43,258 nt of DNA from Paracoccaceae bacterium (GTDB lineage: Bacteria > Pseudomonadota > Alphaproteobacteria > Rhodobacterales > Rhodobacteraceae). Within the stretch, counting starts at the first letter, position 1, and the number at the start of each line of letters is the position of its first letter. Of the stretch, positions 1 through 7,815 are shown piece by piece. The notes beneath the pieces were generated by a model that had not been told where the DNA came from, did not search any database, and saw nothing but the letters and a program-made list of their open reading frames with translations. The stretch is taken from positions 1-43,258 of the forward strand of contig WKFK01000007.1 in the NCBI GenBank assembly GCA_014872815.1, written 5' to 3'. The position numbers were made by a program, and so were the translations under genes.

Positions 1-54
1 CTTTCAAGTCCGCTTGAAAGCTCCCGAAAGCCTCCTCGGTTCAGACTACGGAAG

Positions 55-78
55 GGCCGCCCAATGGGCGGCCTTTTT
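55..78 (+). terminator. Rho-independent terminator of a gene to the left of the window
   Basis: An 8-bp perfect stem GGCCGCCC/GGGCGGCC with a 3-base loop is followed by five T. It reads rightward, so it ends a transcript that begins outside the window. A second perfect hairpin, CTTTCAAG/CTTGAAAG, lies at 1-20 and probably belongs to the same 3' end. Confidence 0.85.
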
Positions 79-98
79 GCTTTAAGAAAGCGGGGGAG

Positions 99-830
99 CT
101 AGGCGCCCGTCTGAACCCAGGCCACGGCTTTGTCATAATCATCGGCGTCAAAATGCTCTGCATTCACCCCGAACGCGTGTTTGCCCACTTTGGACGCCAT
201 ATTCTGCCATCCGGCATCGCCAACAATAGCCGCGCGGGTCAATTGCCCGACATGCGCACTGGCCAGCGCGAAGTGATCGCGCAGCGCGCCCAATCCTTGC
301 CATCCGTCAAATTCACGCAGATCGATCACCAGACCAAACTGGCTTTTGCCCGCAAGGAGGTTGTCGAGGTCTTCAGACTTTCCTTCGTAGATTTCACTGT
401 CGAGTTTGCCCATCAGACGAACGCAAACAGTGCTGTCATCCACCGCGTCAATTTGAATGGAGCCAAGGCTTTCGCGCAGCCATCGGCGGGCATCGTCGGC
501 CTCTGACAGGCCAAACAGCGCCACGGGGCAGGGCATCAGCACGCCGAACACGGAAATCAGCCGTTTCATCGTGCTGTCATCGGTGGCAATGGCGCATCGG
601 TCGAACCCGCGCCAATGTTTGAATCCCAAACGGCTGTCCTGCCACATAGCGCCTGCGGTGAAATCCCTTGGACCTCCATCCAGGATCACCAACAGGCGGA
701 TGTTCTCGGCTTGCTCAATCGCGCGGTCAATCGCGGGGGTGAGTACGTCGGTATAGTCGCTTTCGGTAATTGGGGCGGTCATTCGGACTTCCAAAAACTC
801 CGGCCCGCCTGCTTCGGTCACTTCAATCAT
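99..830 (-). CDS. Tandem SpoIIAA/STAS-like domain protein
   Basis: This 243-residue cytoplasmic protein appears to be two SpoIIAA-like (PF11964-type, STAS fold) domains in tandem, about 1-125 and 126-243. Seen: domain 1 keeps the family layout with TESDY near the start, a central DGGPRDF strand, W-x-D and GFKHWRGFDRCAIATDD, ending in DARRWLRES. Domain 2 repeats it as VRLMGKLDSE, LVIDLREFDGW, RAAIVGD and an acidic end followed by AVAWV. The start is the ATG with AGGTGATG just upstream. Single-domain members are about 120-130 residues, so this is a double-length form. Family members are thought to bind hydrophobic ligands or partners; no enzyme motif is visible and the function is unknown. It is divergent from the ABC importer and probably monocistronic. 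Confidence 0.75.
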   Translation of the reverse strand: MIEVTEAGGPEFLEVRMTAPITESDYTDVLTPAIDRAIEQAENIRLLVILDGGPRDFTAGAMWQDSRLGFKHWRGFDRCAIATDDSTMKRLISVFGVLMPCPVALFGLSEADDARRWLRESLGSIQIDAVDDSTVCVRLMGKLDSEIYEGKSEDLDNLLAGKSQFGLVIDLREFDGWQGLGALRDHFALASAHVGQLTRAAIVGDAGWQNMASKVGKHAFGVNAEHFDADDYDKAVAWVQTGA

Positions 831-1064
831 GTCATCACCTAAATAAACAAACTGCAGTTGTATGGTGGCATAAGCCTTCGGCGCATCCCAATAAAAGTTT
901 GCGTGTTTTGCCTGAGATATTGGGTGATACGGGCAGAGGTTCAGGAGAAATGGCTTAACTTGTTCACAAAAAAGTGTGTCGACCTTGCATTTGCTCTGCG
1001 CTTGGAGCGACACTGACACATGCATCCGCGCTCCACGCCGCGGAGATTGAACAGGGGACCCAAA

Positions 1065-2627
1065 ATGAGACATTTGGTATCTGCGGCCGCGTTGGCCGCT
1101 GTTTGTGCTGCACCGGTCGCAGCCGAAGAATTTAAGTGGGCGGGCACCACCGATCCGCAAACCATGGACCCGCACGCGGTGAATTCCGCGCCGGTTCTGG
1201 GCTTTTTGAACAACGTCTATGAAGGCCTTGTGCGCCGTGGCAAAGACATGTCGATTGAGCCTGCGCTGGCAACCAGCTGGGAGCCGATTGGTGACGGCGA
1301 GGGATGGCGGTTCCATCTGCGCGAAGGCGTGACCTTCCATGATGGCAGTACTTTTGACGCCGAAGATGTGCTGTTCTCCTATGAGCGCGCGTCCAACGAA
1401 GTGTCTGACACCCGCAGCTGGTTTGCGCCGGTGTCTGAGGTGAAGGTGGTCGACAGCAAGACCGTGGATATCATGACCTCCGCGCCCAACCCGATTTTCC
1501 CGGACAGCATTGCCAACTGGATGATGGTGGACAAAGGCTGGGCTGAGGCCAACAATGCCGTGTTGCCGGACAAGGAAAACGGCAACTACGCCACGCTGAA
1601 CGCCAACGGCACCGGCGCCTTTATGGTGACCGAGCGCGAACCTGACTTGCGCACACAGCTGAAGCCCTTTGACGGTTGGTGGGATGAAGCGACCCACAAC
1701 ATCACCGTGGCGGAGTTTACACCAATCCAGAACTCGGCGACCGCTGTTGCCGCGCTGTTGTCTGGCGAAGTGGACATGATCAACCCGGTGCCAATCCAGG
1801 ATGCCGAGCGTCTGCAGGGCCAGGACGGTGTTCAGGTTATTCAGGGCATTGAGGCGCGGGTGATCATGCTGGGCTTTGCCCAGGAAGCGGACGTGCTGAA
1901 ATACGGCGCGGATGCCGGCAAGCCAAACCCGTTCCAGGACGCCCGTGTGCGTGAGGCCGTGTCCAAAGCGGTGAACGTGGACGCGATCCTGAAAACCATC
2001 ATGCGCGGCAATGCCGAACCGGCCAGCCAATTGGTCAGCCCGGCGATGCGCGGCTACTCCGCTGCCAACATGGACCGTCCAGCCTATGATCCTGAAGGCG
2101 CCAAAGCACTGCTGGCCGAAGCAGGCTATGCCGATGGGTTTGCCTTTGGCTTGAAGTGCCCGAACAACCGCTATCTGAACGACGAGGCGGTCTGTCAGGC
2201 GGTCACGGCGATGTTGGCGAAAGTTGGCATCAACGCGGAACTGGATGCCATGCCGGTGTCCAACTACTGGCCGGAGCTGCGTGCAGATAACTTTGATATG
2301 TATCTGTTGGGCTGGTCCCCAGGCACGTTTGACGCCGAACACCCCATTCGTTTCCTCGCGCACACCCCGAATTCTGAGAAGAAACTCGGCAGCTGGAACT
2401 TTGGCGGCTACTCTAACGCGAAGATCGACGAGATGCTGCCAATGATCCAATCGGAGATCGACGACGGCAAACGCCAAATGATGCTCGACGAATCCGCCGC
2501 GATTCTTCAGGCCGACACCGCCTATGTTCCGATGTATGTGCAACCTTTGGTATGGGGCGCCCGTGACAACGTCACTTTGACCCAACGGCCGGACAACTTC
2601 TTTATCCTGCGGTGGGTAAATCTGTAA
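1065..2627 (+). CDS. ABC importer substrate-binding protein, family 5 (peptide/opine/nickel type)
   Basis: Periplasmic solute-binding protein of 520 residues, normal for SBP_bac_5. Residues 1-20 form a Sec signal peptide (MRHLVSAAALAAVCAAPVAA, cleavage before EE). The mature start FKWAGTTDPQTMDPH and the DVLFSYER, AVSKAVN and A.ALLAEAGY segments are typical of DppA/OppA-like proteins. The ATG at 1065 is preceded by AGGGGA; an in-frame ATG at 1020 would put 15 odd residues ahead of the signal peptide and is rejected. It heads a four-gene importer operon. The two stop codons TAA TAA and the hairpin right after it suggest that the binding protein is made in excess of the membrane parts. The ligand cannot be told from sequence; dipeptides, oligopeptides or opines are all possible. 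Confidence 0.93.
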   Translation: MRHLVSAAALAAVCAAPVAAEEFKWAGTTDPQTMDPHAVNSAPVLGFLNNVYEGLVRRGKDMSIEPALATSWEPIGDGEGWRFHLREGVTFHDGSTFDAEDVLFSYERASNEVSDTRSWFAPVSEVKVVDSKTVDIMTSAPNPIFPDSIANWMMVDKGWAEANNAVLPDKENGNYATLNANGTGAFMVTEREPDLRTQLKPFDGWWDEATHNITVAEFTPIQNSATAVAALLSGEVDMINPVPIQDAERLQGQDGVQVIQGIEARVIMLGFAQEADVLKYGADAGKPNPFQDARVREAVSKAVNVDAILKTIMRGNAEPASQLVSPAMRGYSAANMDRPAYDPEGAKALLAEAGYADGFAFGLKCPNNRYLNDEAVCQAVTAMLAKVGINAELDAMPVSNYWPELRADNFDMYLLGWSPGTFDAEHPIRFLAHTPNSEKKLGSWNFGGYSNAKIDEMLPMIQSEIDDGKRQMMLDESAAILQADTAYVPMYVQPLVWGARDNVTLTQRPDNFFILRWVNL

Positions 2628-2631
2628 TAAA

Positions 2632-2652
2632 ACTGCCTAAAAATGAGGCAGT
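2632..2652 (+). terminator. Intercistronic hairpin between binding protein and permease genes
   Basis: A 7-bp perfect stem ACTGCCT/AGGCAGT with a 7-base loop sits 5 bases after the binding-protein stop. There is only an A/T-rich stretch, not a clean T run, after it. In such importer operons a hairpin here typically stabilises the upstream message or partly attenuates transcription; that role is inferred. Confidence 0.5.
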
Positions 2653-2742
2653 GGGAAATTTTCGCTGCCTCTTGCGCTGCACTTGACCTGCGCCCTGAGA
2701 CAGAGCAAGGCTCGCGTCAATAAAAAATAAAGGGACGCAGTG

Positions 2743-3723
2743 ATGCTGACGTATGTCTTGAAAAGAGTACTACAGTCCGCATTGGTTCTCCTGGTCGTGG
2801 GCCTCGTTGCCTTCAGCATGTTTCAGTTTGTCGGTGATCCGATTGACAACATGCTGGGCCAGGAAAGAACCGATGCAGACATTGCCCGTCTTCGGGCAGA
2901 GCTTGGATTGGATCAACCTTTCCCGGTGCAATACTACAAATTCCTTGAAAACGCCGTTCAAGGCGATTTCGGGGTCAGTTACCGTCAGGGCCGCCCGGTG
3001 GCGGAAATCTTGGTGGAGCGCGCACCGGCGACGCTGGAACTGGCCGCGGTCAGCGGTTTTCTGGCGATTTCAATCGGCATCGGCTTAGGGGTCTTCACTG
3101 CGATCCGCAAAGACGGGTTCCTTGCCAATGCGATTATGTCCATCTCGCTGATTGGTGTGTCTCTGCCCACTTTCCTGATTGGTATTTTGCTGATCTATCT
3201 GTTCTCAGTAGAGCTCGGCTGGCTACCCGCCTTTGGCAGGGGGGATGTTGTGAAATTCGGCTGGTGGAGCACAGGCCTACTGACCTCAACTGGGCTTAAG
3301 GCGATCATCCTGCCGGCGATCACTCTGGGTCTGTATCAAATGACGCTTATCATGCGTTTGGTGCGCTCGGAGATGCTTGAGGTGCTGCGTCAGGACTATG
3401 TACGCTTTGCCCGGGCCCGTGGTCTGAAAGACCGCACAGTAAACTTCCGCCACGCCTTGAAAAACACGCTGGTGCCAGTGATCACAGTGACCGGTTTGCA
3501 GCTTGGGTCTATCATTGCTTTTGCGATCATCACCGAGACCGTGTTCCAATGGCCGGGTGTTGGCCTGTTGTTCATCAACGCGGTTCAGTTTGTCGACATC
3601 CCGGTGATGGCGGCCTACCTGATGCTGATTTCGGTGATGTTTGTGGGGATCAACCTGATTGTTGATCTGCTGTATTTTGCAATTGATCCGCGCCTGCGCA
3701 CGGATGGGAAGGGGGCGCACTGA
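2743..3723 (+). CDS. ABC importer permease, DppB type
   Basis: Inner-membrane permease of 326 residues, first subunit of the importer. It begins with the family's signature N-terminus (LTYVLKRVLQSALVLLVVGLVAFSMFQFVGDPI) containing the first membrane helix, followed by a periplasmic loop and about five more helices. The BPD_transp_1 EAA-like loop is at YVRFARARGLKDRTVNFRHALKNTLVPV, which contacts the ATPase. The ATG at 2743 lies 7-8 bases after AAAGGGA; a GTG directly before it is possible. Its stop overlaps the next start (TGATG), indicating translational coupling. Confidence 0.93.
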   Translation: MLTYVLKRVLQSALVLLVVGLVAFSMFQFVGDPIDNMLGQERTDADIARLRAELGLDQPFPVQYYKFLENAVQGDFGVSYRQGRPVAEILVERAPATLELAAVSGFLAISIGIGLGVFTAIRKDGFLANAIMSISLIGVSLPTFLIGILLIYLFSVELGWLPAFGRGDVVKFGWWSTGLLTSTGLKAIILPAITLGLYQMTLIMRLVRSEMLEVLRQDYVRFARARGLKDRTVNFRHALKNTLVPVITVTGLQLGSIIAFAIITETVFQWPGVGLLFINAVQFVDIPVMAAYLMLISVMFVGINLIVDLLYFAIDPRLRTDGKGAH

Positions 3724-4664
3724 TGTCTGACCAAACTTCAACCGCGCCGCAGTCCCGCCTTGCCAAGGCTCTGGACAGCGACTTCTTCTACAGCTTCCGC
3801 CGCTCGCCCGTGGCCGTGGTGTCTTTCATTGTCGTGATGCTGCTGGTGCTGAGCGCCGTCTTTGCACCGCTGATTGCACCGTATGATCCGTTTGATCCCG
3901 GCTCTCTGGACCTGATGAACGGCTTTACCGCGCCGATGGCGCCCAATGACTTCACCGGTGATGTCTTCTGGCTTGGCACGGACGACCAAGGCCGCGACGT
4001 GTTCTCCACCATTCTCTACGGAATGCGCGTTTCGCTGTTTGTAGGTCTGGCCGCCGTCAGCTTTGCCATGATCCTCGGCATCACACTCGGCCTTGTGGCT
4101 GGGTACGTCGGCGGATGGGTCGAAACTCTGATCATGCGTGCAGCCGATGTGCAGCTGACCTTCCCGTCCATTCTGGTGGCCATGCTGATCTTCGGGATCG
4201 CCAAAGGTGTCATCCCGATTCAGCACCATGACCAAATGGCGATCTGGGTGCTGATCATCGCGATTGGTCTGTCTGACTGGGTGCAATTTGCCCGTGTTGT
4301 GCGTGGCGCAACGCTGGTGGAGAAAGACAAAGAGTACGTGCAAGCCGCGCGCATGATGGGCCGTGGTCGTGGCATCATCATGCTGCGTCACATCCTGCCA
4401 AACGTGCTGTCGCCTGTTCTGGTGATTGCGACGATCTCTTTGGCATTGGCCATTATTGCTGAGGCGACTCTGTCCTTCCTTGGCGTGGGCGCTCCGCCGA
4501 CCCAACCGTCGCTGGGCACGTTGATCCGTATCGGACAAGATTTCCTCTTCTCCGGTGAGTGGTGGATCATCCTGTTCCCATCCGTGACCCTTCTGGCGCT
4601 TGCGCTGTCTGTGAACCTGCTGGGCGACTGGCTGCGTGACGCATTGAACCCGAGGCTGCAGTGA
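3723..4664 (+). CDS. ABC importer permease, DppC type
   Basis: Second inner-membrane permease, 313 residues. It has the DppC-type cytoplasmic N-terminus (DSDFFYSFRRSPVAVV, with the OppC_N segment), a first helix, the loop FWLGTDDQGRDVFSTILYGMRVSL and the EAA-like coupling loop EYVQAARMMGRGRGIIMLRHILPNVLSP. The C-terminus LLGDWLRDALNPRL is characteristic. The start ATG shares its A with the previous stop codon, and its stop TGA overlaps the next ATG in the same way, so the three membrane/ATPase genes are one coupled unit. Confidence 0.93.
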   Translation: MSDQTSTAPQSRLAKALDSDFFYSFRRSPVAVVSFIVVMLLVLSAVFAPLIAPYDPFDPGSLDLMNGFTAPMAPNDFTGDVFWLGTDDQGRDVFSTILYGMRVSLFVGLAAVSFAMILGITLGLVAGYVGGWVETLIMRAADVQLTFPSILVAMLIFGIAKGVIPIQHHDQMAIWVLIIAIGLSDWVQFARVVRGATLVEKDKEYVQAARMMGRGRGIIMLRHILPNVLSPVLVIATISLALAIIAEATLSFLGVGAPPTQPSLGTLIRIGQDFLFSGEWWIILFPSVTLLALALSVNLLGDWLRDALNPRLQ

Positions 4665-6382
4665 TGACCGAGAAACTTCTAGATATCGAGGGCCTCTCGG
4701 TCCACTTCCCGACCCGTCGCAAGCTGTTTGTGGCGGTGAACAAGGCCAACCTCACGGTTGAGCCTGGGGAAATCCACGGTCTTGTCGGTGAGTCCGGTGC
4801 CGGCAAATCCACCATCGGCGCTGCCGTGATGGGTTTGTTGGAACGCCCCGGCCACATCGCTGAAGGCACCGTGAGCTTCAAGGGTGAGCACATCAACGGG
4901 CGCGATGCGGATGGCATGCGGGCTTTGCGGGGCGCGAAGATCTCCATGATCTTCCAAGACCCGCTGACCTCGCTGAACCCGCTTCTGACCGTTGGCCAGC
5001 AGTTGGTGGAAACCATCCAGTTCCACCTGAATCTGTCCGAGGCAGACAGCAAAAAGCGCGCAATTGAGCTTTTGGATCGGGTGGGTATTCCCATGCCGGA
5101 CGAGCGCATCAATCAATACCCACACCAGTTCTCTGGTGGTATGCGCCAGCGGGTTGTCATCGCACTTGCGCTCTGTTCAGAGCCGGATGTGATCATCGCG
5201 GACGAGCCGACCACTGCGCTCGACGTGTCCATTCAGGCGCAGATCCTTGAGCTGATCAAGGAACTGGCGCGTGAACGTCAGACCGGCGTGGTTCTGATCA
5301 CCCACGACATGGGTGTGATCGCGGACACCACCGACAAGGTGACCGTGATGTATCAGGGGGAGGTTGTTGAAAGCGGCACCACCCAGCAGGTGCTTGGCGC
5401 CCCGGCGCATGAGTACACCAAGTCGCTCATCGCGGCTGTGCCACGTCCGACGCTCAAGGTGCACCGCTTCCCGCAGCTGTCTTATGGTGGTCGTCAGATC
5501 GAATTCCACATTGACGATCTGGCCCGCAATTGGGACCGTCCGGAGCCAACCAAATCCGGCACGCTGCTGAAGGTGGACGGGCTGACCAAGACCTTCCTGC
5601 AAAGTGGCTCGATCATCCCATCCCGCCGCAAATACTTCACCGCCGTGGACAAGGTCAGCTTTGACATCCGCGAAGGCGAGGTCTTTGGCATCGTGGGGGA
5701 AAGTGGTTCCGGTAAGTCGACCGTGGCACGCATGATCGCAACGCTCTATCAGACCAACGGCGGCAAGATCTTCTTTGACGACGAGGAGATCACGCAGCTC
5801 AAGACCGCGAAAGATTTGGAGACGTATCGCCGTCAGATCCAGATGATCTTCCAGGATCCGTTCTCCAGCCTCAACCCGCGTATGCGTGTGGATGAGATCA
5901 TCGCGGAGCCGGTGAAACACCACAAGCTGCTGGAAGGCGCCGCCATTCAACACCGTGTGGATGAGCTTTTGGAGCGGGTGGGGCTTGGCTCTGAAGCGGG
6001 CCGCAAGTACCCGCATGAGTTCTCCGGTGGTCAGCGACAGCGGATCTCGATTGCGCGGGCTTTGGCAACTCAGCCGCGTTTCCTGATCTGTGACGAGCCA
6101 ACATCCGCGCTCGACGTGTCTATTCAGGCGCAGATTCTGAATATCCTCAAGGATCTTCAGGAGCACCTCGGCCTGACCATGCTCTTCATCAGTCACGACC
6201 TGCCGGTGGTGCGCCAGATGTGTGACCGTGTGGGCGTGATGCGCCAAGGGCAGATGGTAGAGGTGGCCGAAACAGAAGCCCTGTTTGCCGCGCCGAAAGA
6301 GACCTACACGCGGGAGCTTTTGAGCTTGATGCCCAAGCTTGAAGGGCTGTCCACCGAAGGTCTTGAGGACGAGATCATTTAA
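4664..6382 (+). CDS. Fused double-ATPase subunit of the ABC importer (DppD-DppF type)
   Basis: A 572-residue cytoplasmic ATPase made of two complete ABC domains, as in GsiA/YejF, replacing separate D and F subunits. Domain 1 (about 5-290): Walker [10 protein letters not shown] at 42-50, signature FSGGMRQR, Walker B DVIIADEP at 175-182, H-loop THD. Domain 2 (about 300-560): Walker [10 protein letters not shown] at 345-353, signature FSGGQRQR, Walker [10 protein letters not shown]-loop SHD. Oligopeptide-transporter C-terminal segments follow each domain. All catalytic motifs are intact in both halves. The start is chosen as the ATG overlapping the preceding stop (TGATG); a GTG one codon earlier is possible. 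It is the last gene of the operon. Confidence 0.94.
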   Translation: MTEKLLDIEGLSVHFPTRRKLFVAVNKANLTVEPGEIHGLVGESGAGKSTIGAAVMGLLERPGHIAEGTVSFKGEHINGRDADGMRALRGAKISMIFQDPLTSLNPLLTVGQQLVETIQFHLNLSEADSKKRAIELLDRVGIPMPDERINQYPHQFSGGMRQRVVIALALCSEPDVIIADEPTTALDVSIQAQILELIKELARERQTGVVLITHDMGVIADTTDKVTVMYQGEVVESGTTQQVLGAPAHEYTKSLIAAVPRPTLKVHRFPQLSYGGRQIEFHIDDLARNWDRPEPTKSGTLLKVDGLTKTFLQSGSIIPSRRKYFTAVDKVSFDIREGEVFGIVGESGSGKSTVARMIATLYQTNGGKIFFDDEEITQLKTAKDLETYRRQIQMIFQDPFSSLNPRMRVDEIIAEPVKHHKLLEGAAIQHRVDELLERVGLGSEAGRKYPHEFSGGQRQRISIARALATQPRFLICDEPTSALDVSIQAQILNILKDLQEHLGLTMLFISHDLPVVRQMCDRVGVMRQGQMVEVAETEALFAAPKETYTRELLSLMPKLEGLSTEGLEDEII

Positions 6383-6391
6383 AACTGCAAG

Positions 6392-6420
6392 ACGCCGCTC
6401 TTTGGAGCGGCGTTTTTCTT
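6392..6420 (+). terminator. Terminator of the ABC importer operon
   Basis: A 9-bp perfect stem ACGCCGCTC/GAGCGGCGT with a 4-base loop is followed by TTTTCTT, ten bases after the ATPase stop codon. Confidence 0.92.
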
Positions 6421-6499
6421 AGCGGGGTGCGACCAAGGCGGCGCTGGCATCCCCTCAGGTCTGCTGGCAGAGTGCCCGCAACATGCAAGGAACCCCGCC

Positions 6500-7000
6500 A
6501 TGACCGATCCAACAGAAACCGCCTTTCCAGAGCAGCGCGAGGGCGAAGAGCGTCTGTCCTTTGATCCGATGGAACGTGTGGATGCGGAACTGCGCTTTAT
6601 TGGCAGGATCGAAACCCCGTGGCAGCGCGGCGATTGCCCCAAAAACGTGACCCGTGCCCGCGAAACCGGGCAGGGTGCTCGGGTTGTTTTTGAGCCGGAA
6701 TTTGCCAAAGGTCTGACCGGTCTTGAGGTGGGGCAGGGGATTTTGCTGTTTTATTGGATGCATCAGGCGCGGCGCGATCTGATCACACAGCGTCCGCGTC
6801 ACCATAAGACCGCGCGCGGCACCTTCGCGCTGCGTTCGCCCAACCGGGTGAACCCAATATCTTTGGCGGCGGTGCGCATTACATCGCTTGATCTGGATGC
6901 AGGCATCATCGGAATTGACGCCATCGACTGTTTTGACGGCACGCCGCTGTTGGACATCAAGCCGAGCGCACCTGCCGTCGATGTGCCACCAGAGCTTTAG
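6500..7000 (+). CDS. trmO: TrmO/TsaA-type tRNA t6A37 methyltransferase
   Basis: A 166-residue single-domain protein of the TsaA-like/TrmO family, which uses S-adenosylmethionine to methylate t6A37 of tRNA-Thr to m6t6A. Diagnostic stretches are FIGRIETPW near residue 33, the FALRSPNRVNPISLAAVRI segment at 109-127 (family form TRSPxRPNPIG) and DCFDGTPLLDIKP at 143-155. It corresponds to the N-terminal catalytic part of the E. coli protein; the separate C-terminal domain is absent, as in many alphaproteobacteria. The start ATG has AAGGAA about eight bases upstream. It stands alone between the importer terminator and the tRNA-Glu genes. Some members are annotated only as SAM-dependent methyltransferase. 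Confidence 0.85.
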   Translation: MTDPTETAFPEQREGEERLSFDPMERVDAELRFIGRIETPWQRGDCPKNVTRARETGQGARVVFEPEFAKGLTGLEVGQGILLFYWMHQARRDLITQRPRHHKTARGTFALRSPNRVNPISLAAVRITSLDLDAGIIGIDAIDCFDGTPLLDIKPSAPAVDVPPEL

Positions 7001-7460
7001 AGCTTAGCGTGCAAAAACGCGGGGGCGTGTCGGGGCTGTATGTGGCCAAATCCGGCGGTTCTTGTTGCAGGACGGCTTCGGCTCCACTGCGAATTTCGCA
7101 TCGCCGCAGGCAGCCACGATAAACGCACCAGTTCGGTTTGCAAGACGCGCTGGAGGGCGCGCGTTTTGTACGTGGCTGCGTGGTAGTACCCAAACTGACA
7201 AATTGGTTTTTGTCATAGTTCCCATTCCCTTACGAACCGCGCCCTGAAGAGAGAATCAGTGAGAGCAGGCGCGATGCTTACAACACAGGAAAACCGTAGC
7301 CAGAATTGGTTAACGAAGAGTCAGTGGTTAAGCGCAGGTTTGTAAAAATCAGTTTTTGCGAATTTTTGCCCGCAATTGGACGCGTAGAGATCGCGGTGTG
7401 CGGAAGCATGCCACGCCTGCGCGATCTGGCTGTTTTTGTAAAGCTGGTGGAGGATAAAAG
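7001..7460. other. 460-base gap with no convincing gene; one long imperfect hairpin
   Basis: No reading frame here has a ribosome-binding site and protein-like composition. The main structure is an inverted repeat: GCAGCCACG at 7110-7118 pairs perfectly with CGTGGCTGC at 7171-7179, continued after a small bulge by AAACGC (7121-7126) with GCGTTT (7161-7166) and CCAG (7128-7131) with CTGG (7150-7153). That makes a stem of about 19 pairs on a 70-base unit. It could be a small RNA or part of a trmO 3' end; no T run follows it. Confidence 0.4.
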
Positions 7461-7535
7461 TGGCATCCCGTAGGGGAATCGAACCCCTCTTTCCAGGTTG
7501 AAAACCTGGCGTCCTAACCGATAGACGAACGGGAC
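7461..7535 (-). tRNA. tRNA-Glu (anticodon UUC), copy 2
   Basis: Read on the minus strand, the 75 bases fold as a standard cloverleaf. The acceptor stem GTCCCGT/ACGGGAT is followed by discriminator G and an encoded CCA. The anticodon stem-loop is CCAGG-TTTTCAA-CCTGG, giving anticodon TTC, and the T arm GAGGGGTTCGATTCCCCT is intact. It is identical to the copy 121 bases to the right and is transcribed after it, from the same promoter. A CTTTTATCC stretch just downstream may end the transcript, but there is no hairpin. Confidence 0.97.
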
Positions 7536-7581
7536 GCTCTTTTATGGGCGCGTCAGAGACCAAGTCCCTATACCCCGCTTA

Positions 7582-7656
7582 TGGCATCCCGTAGGGGAAT
7601 CGAACCCCTCTTTCCAGGTTGAAAACCTGGCGTCCTAACCGATAGACGAACGGGAC
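7582..7656 (-). tRNA. tRNA-Glu (anticodon UUC), copy 1
   Basis: Identical in sequence to the other tRNA-Glu in the window, with CCA encoded and anticodon TTC. This is the promoter-proximal copy; 46 bases separate it from the second. Tandem identical tRNA-Glu genes raise gene dosage for a highly used tRNA. Confidence 0.97.
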
Positions 7657-7674
7657 GCGCTTAAGCGTGAGGCG

Positions 7675-7703
7675 TATCTAGTGAAACCACGGGGTGGGTG
7701 CAA
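7675..7703 (-). promoter_or_regulatory. Sigma-70-type promoter for the tRNA-Glu pair
   Basis: On the minus strand TTGCAC (-35, 7698-7703) and TAGATA (-10, 7675-7680) are separated by exactly 17 bases. The -10 lies 18 bases before the first tRNA base, so transcription would start some 10 bases ahead of the tRNA. Confidence 0.75.
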
Positions 7704-7746
7704 GTGGAAATTTACGCGACTTCTGGAAAATTTTTGCGACGGGGGC

Positions 7747-7761
7747 GGGGGCGTTGCCCCC
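7747..7761 (-). terminator. Possible recJ 3' hairpin
   Basis: A 6-bp GC-only stem GGGGGC/GCCCCC with a 3-base loop lies 55 bases past the recJ stop. No T run directly follows on the minus strand, only an A/T stretch (CAAAAATTTT) some ten bases later, so termination here is only a guess. Confidence 0.3.
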
Positions 7762-7815
7762 ATCGCAGCAAGGTTGCGTTTCCCCCAGGATATTGTGGAC
7801 CAAATGAAGCTTTGG

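Noticed and set aside
99..2585. A leftward open frame of over 800 codons running across the binding-protein gene
   Set aside because: Only its last part (99-830) is a real protein with its own ribosome-binding site. The rest is antisense to an obvious periplasmic binding protein and has the His/Arg-rich composition typical of a shadow frame in high-GC DNA.
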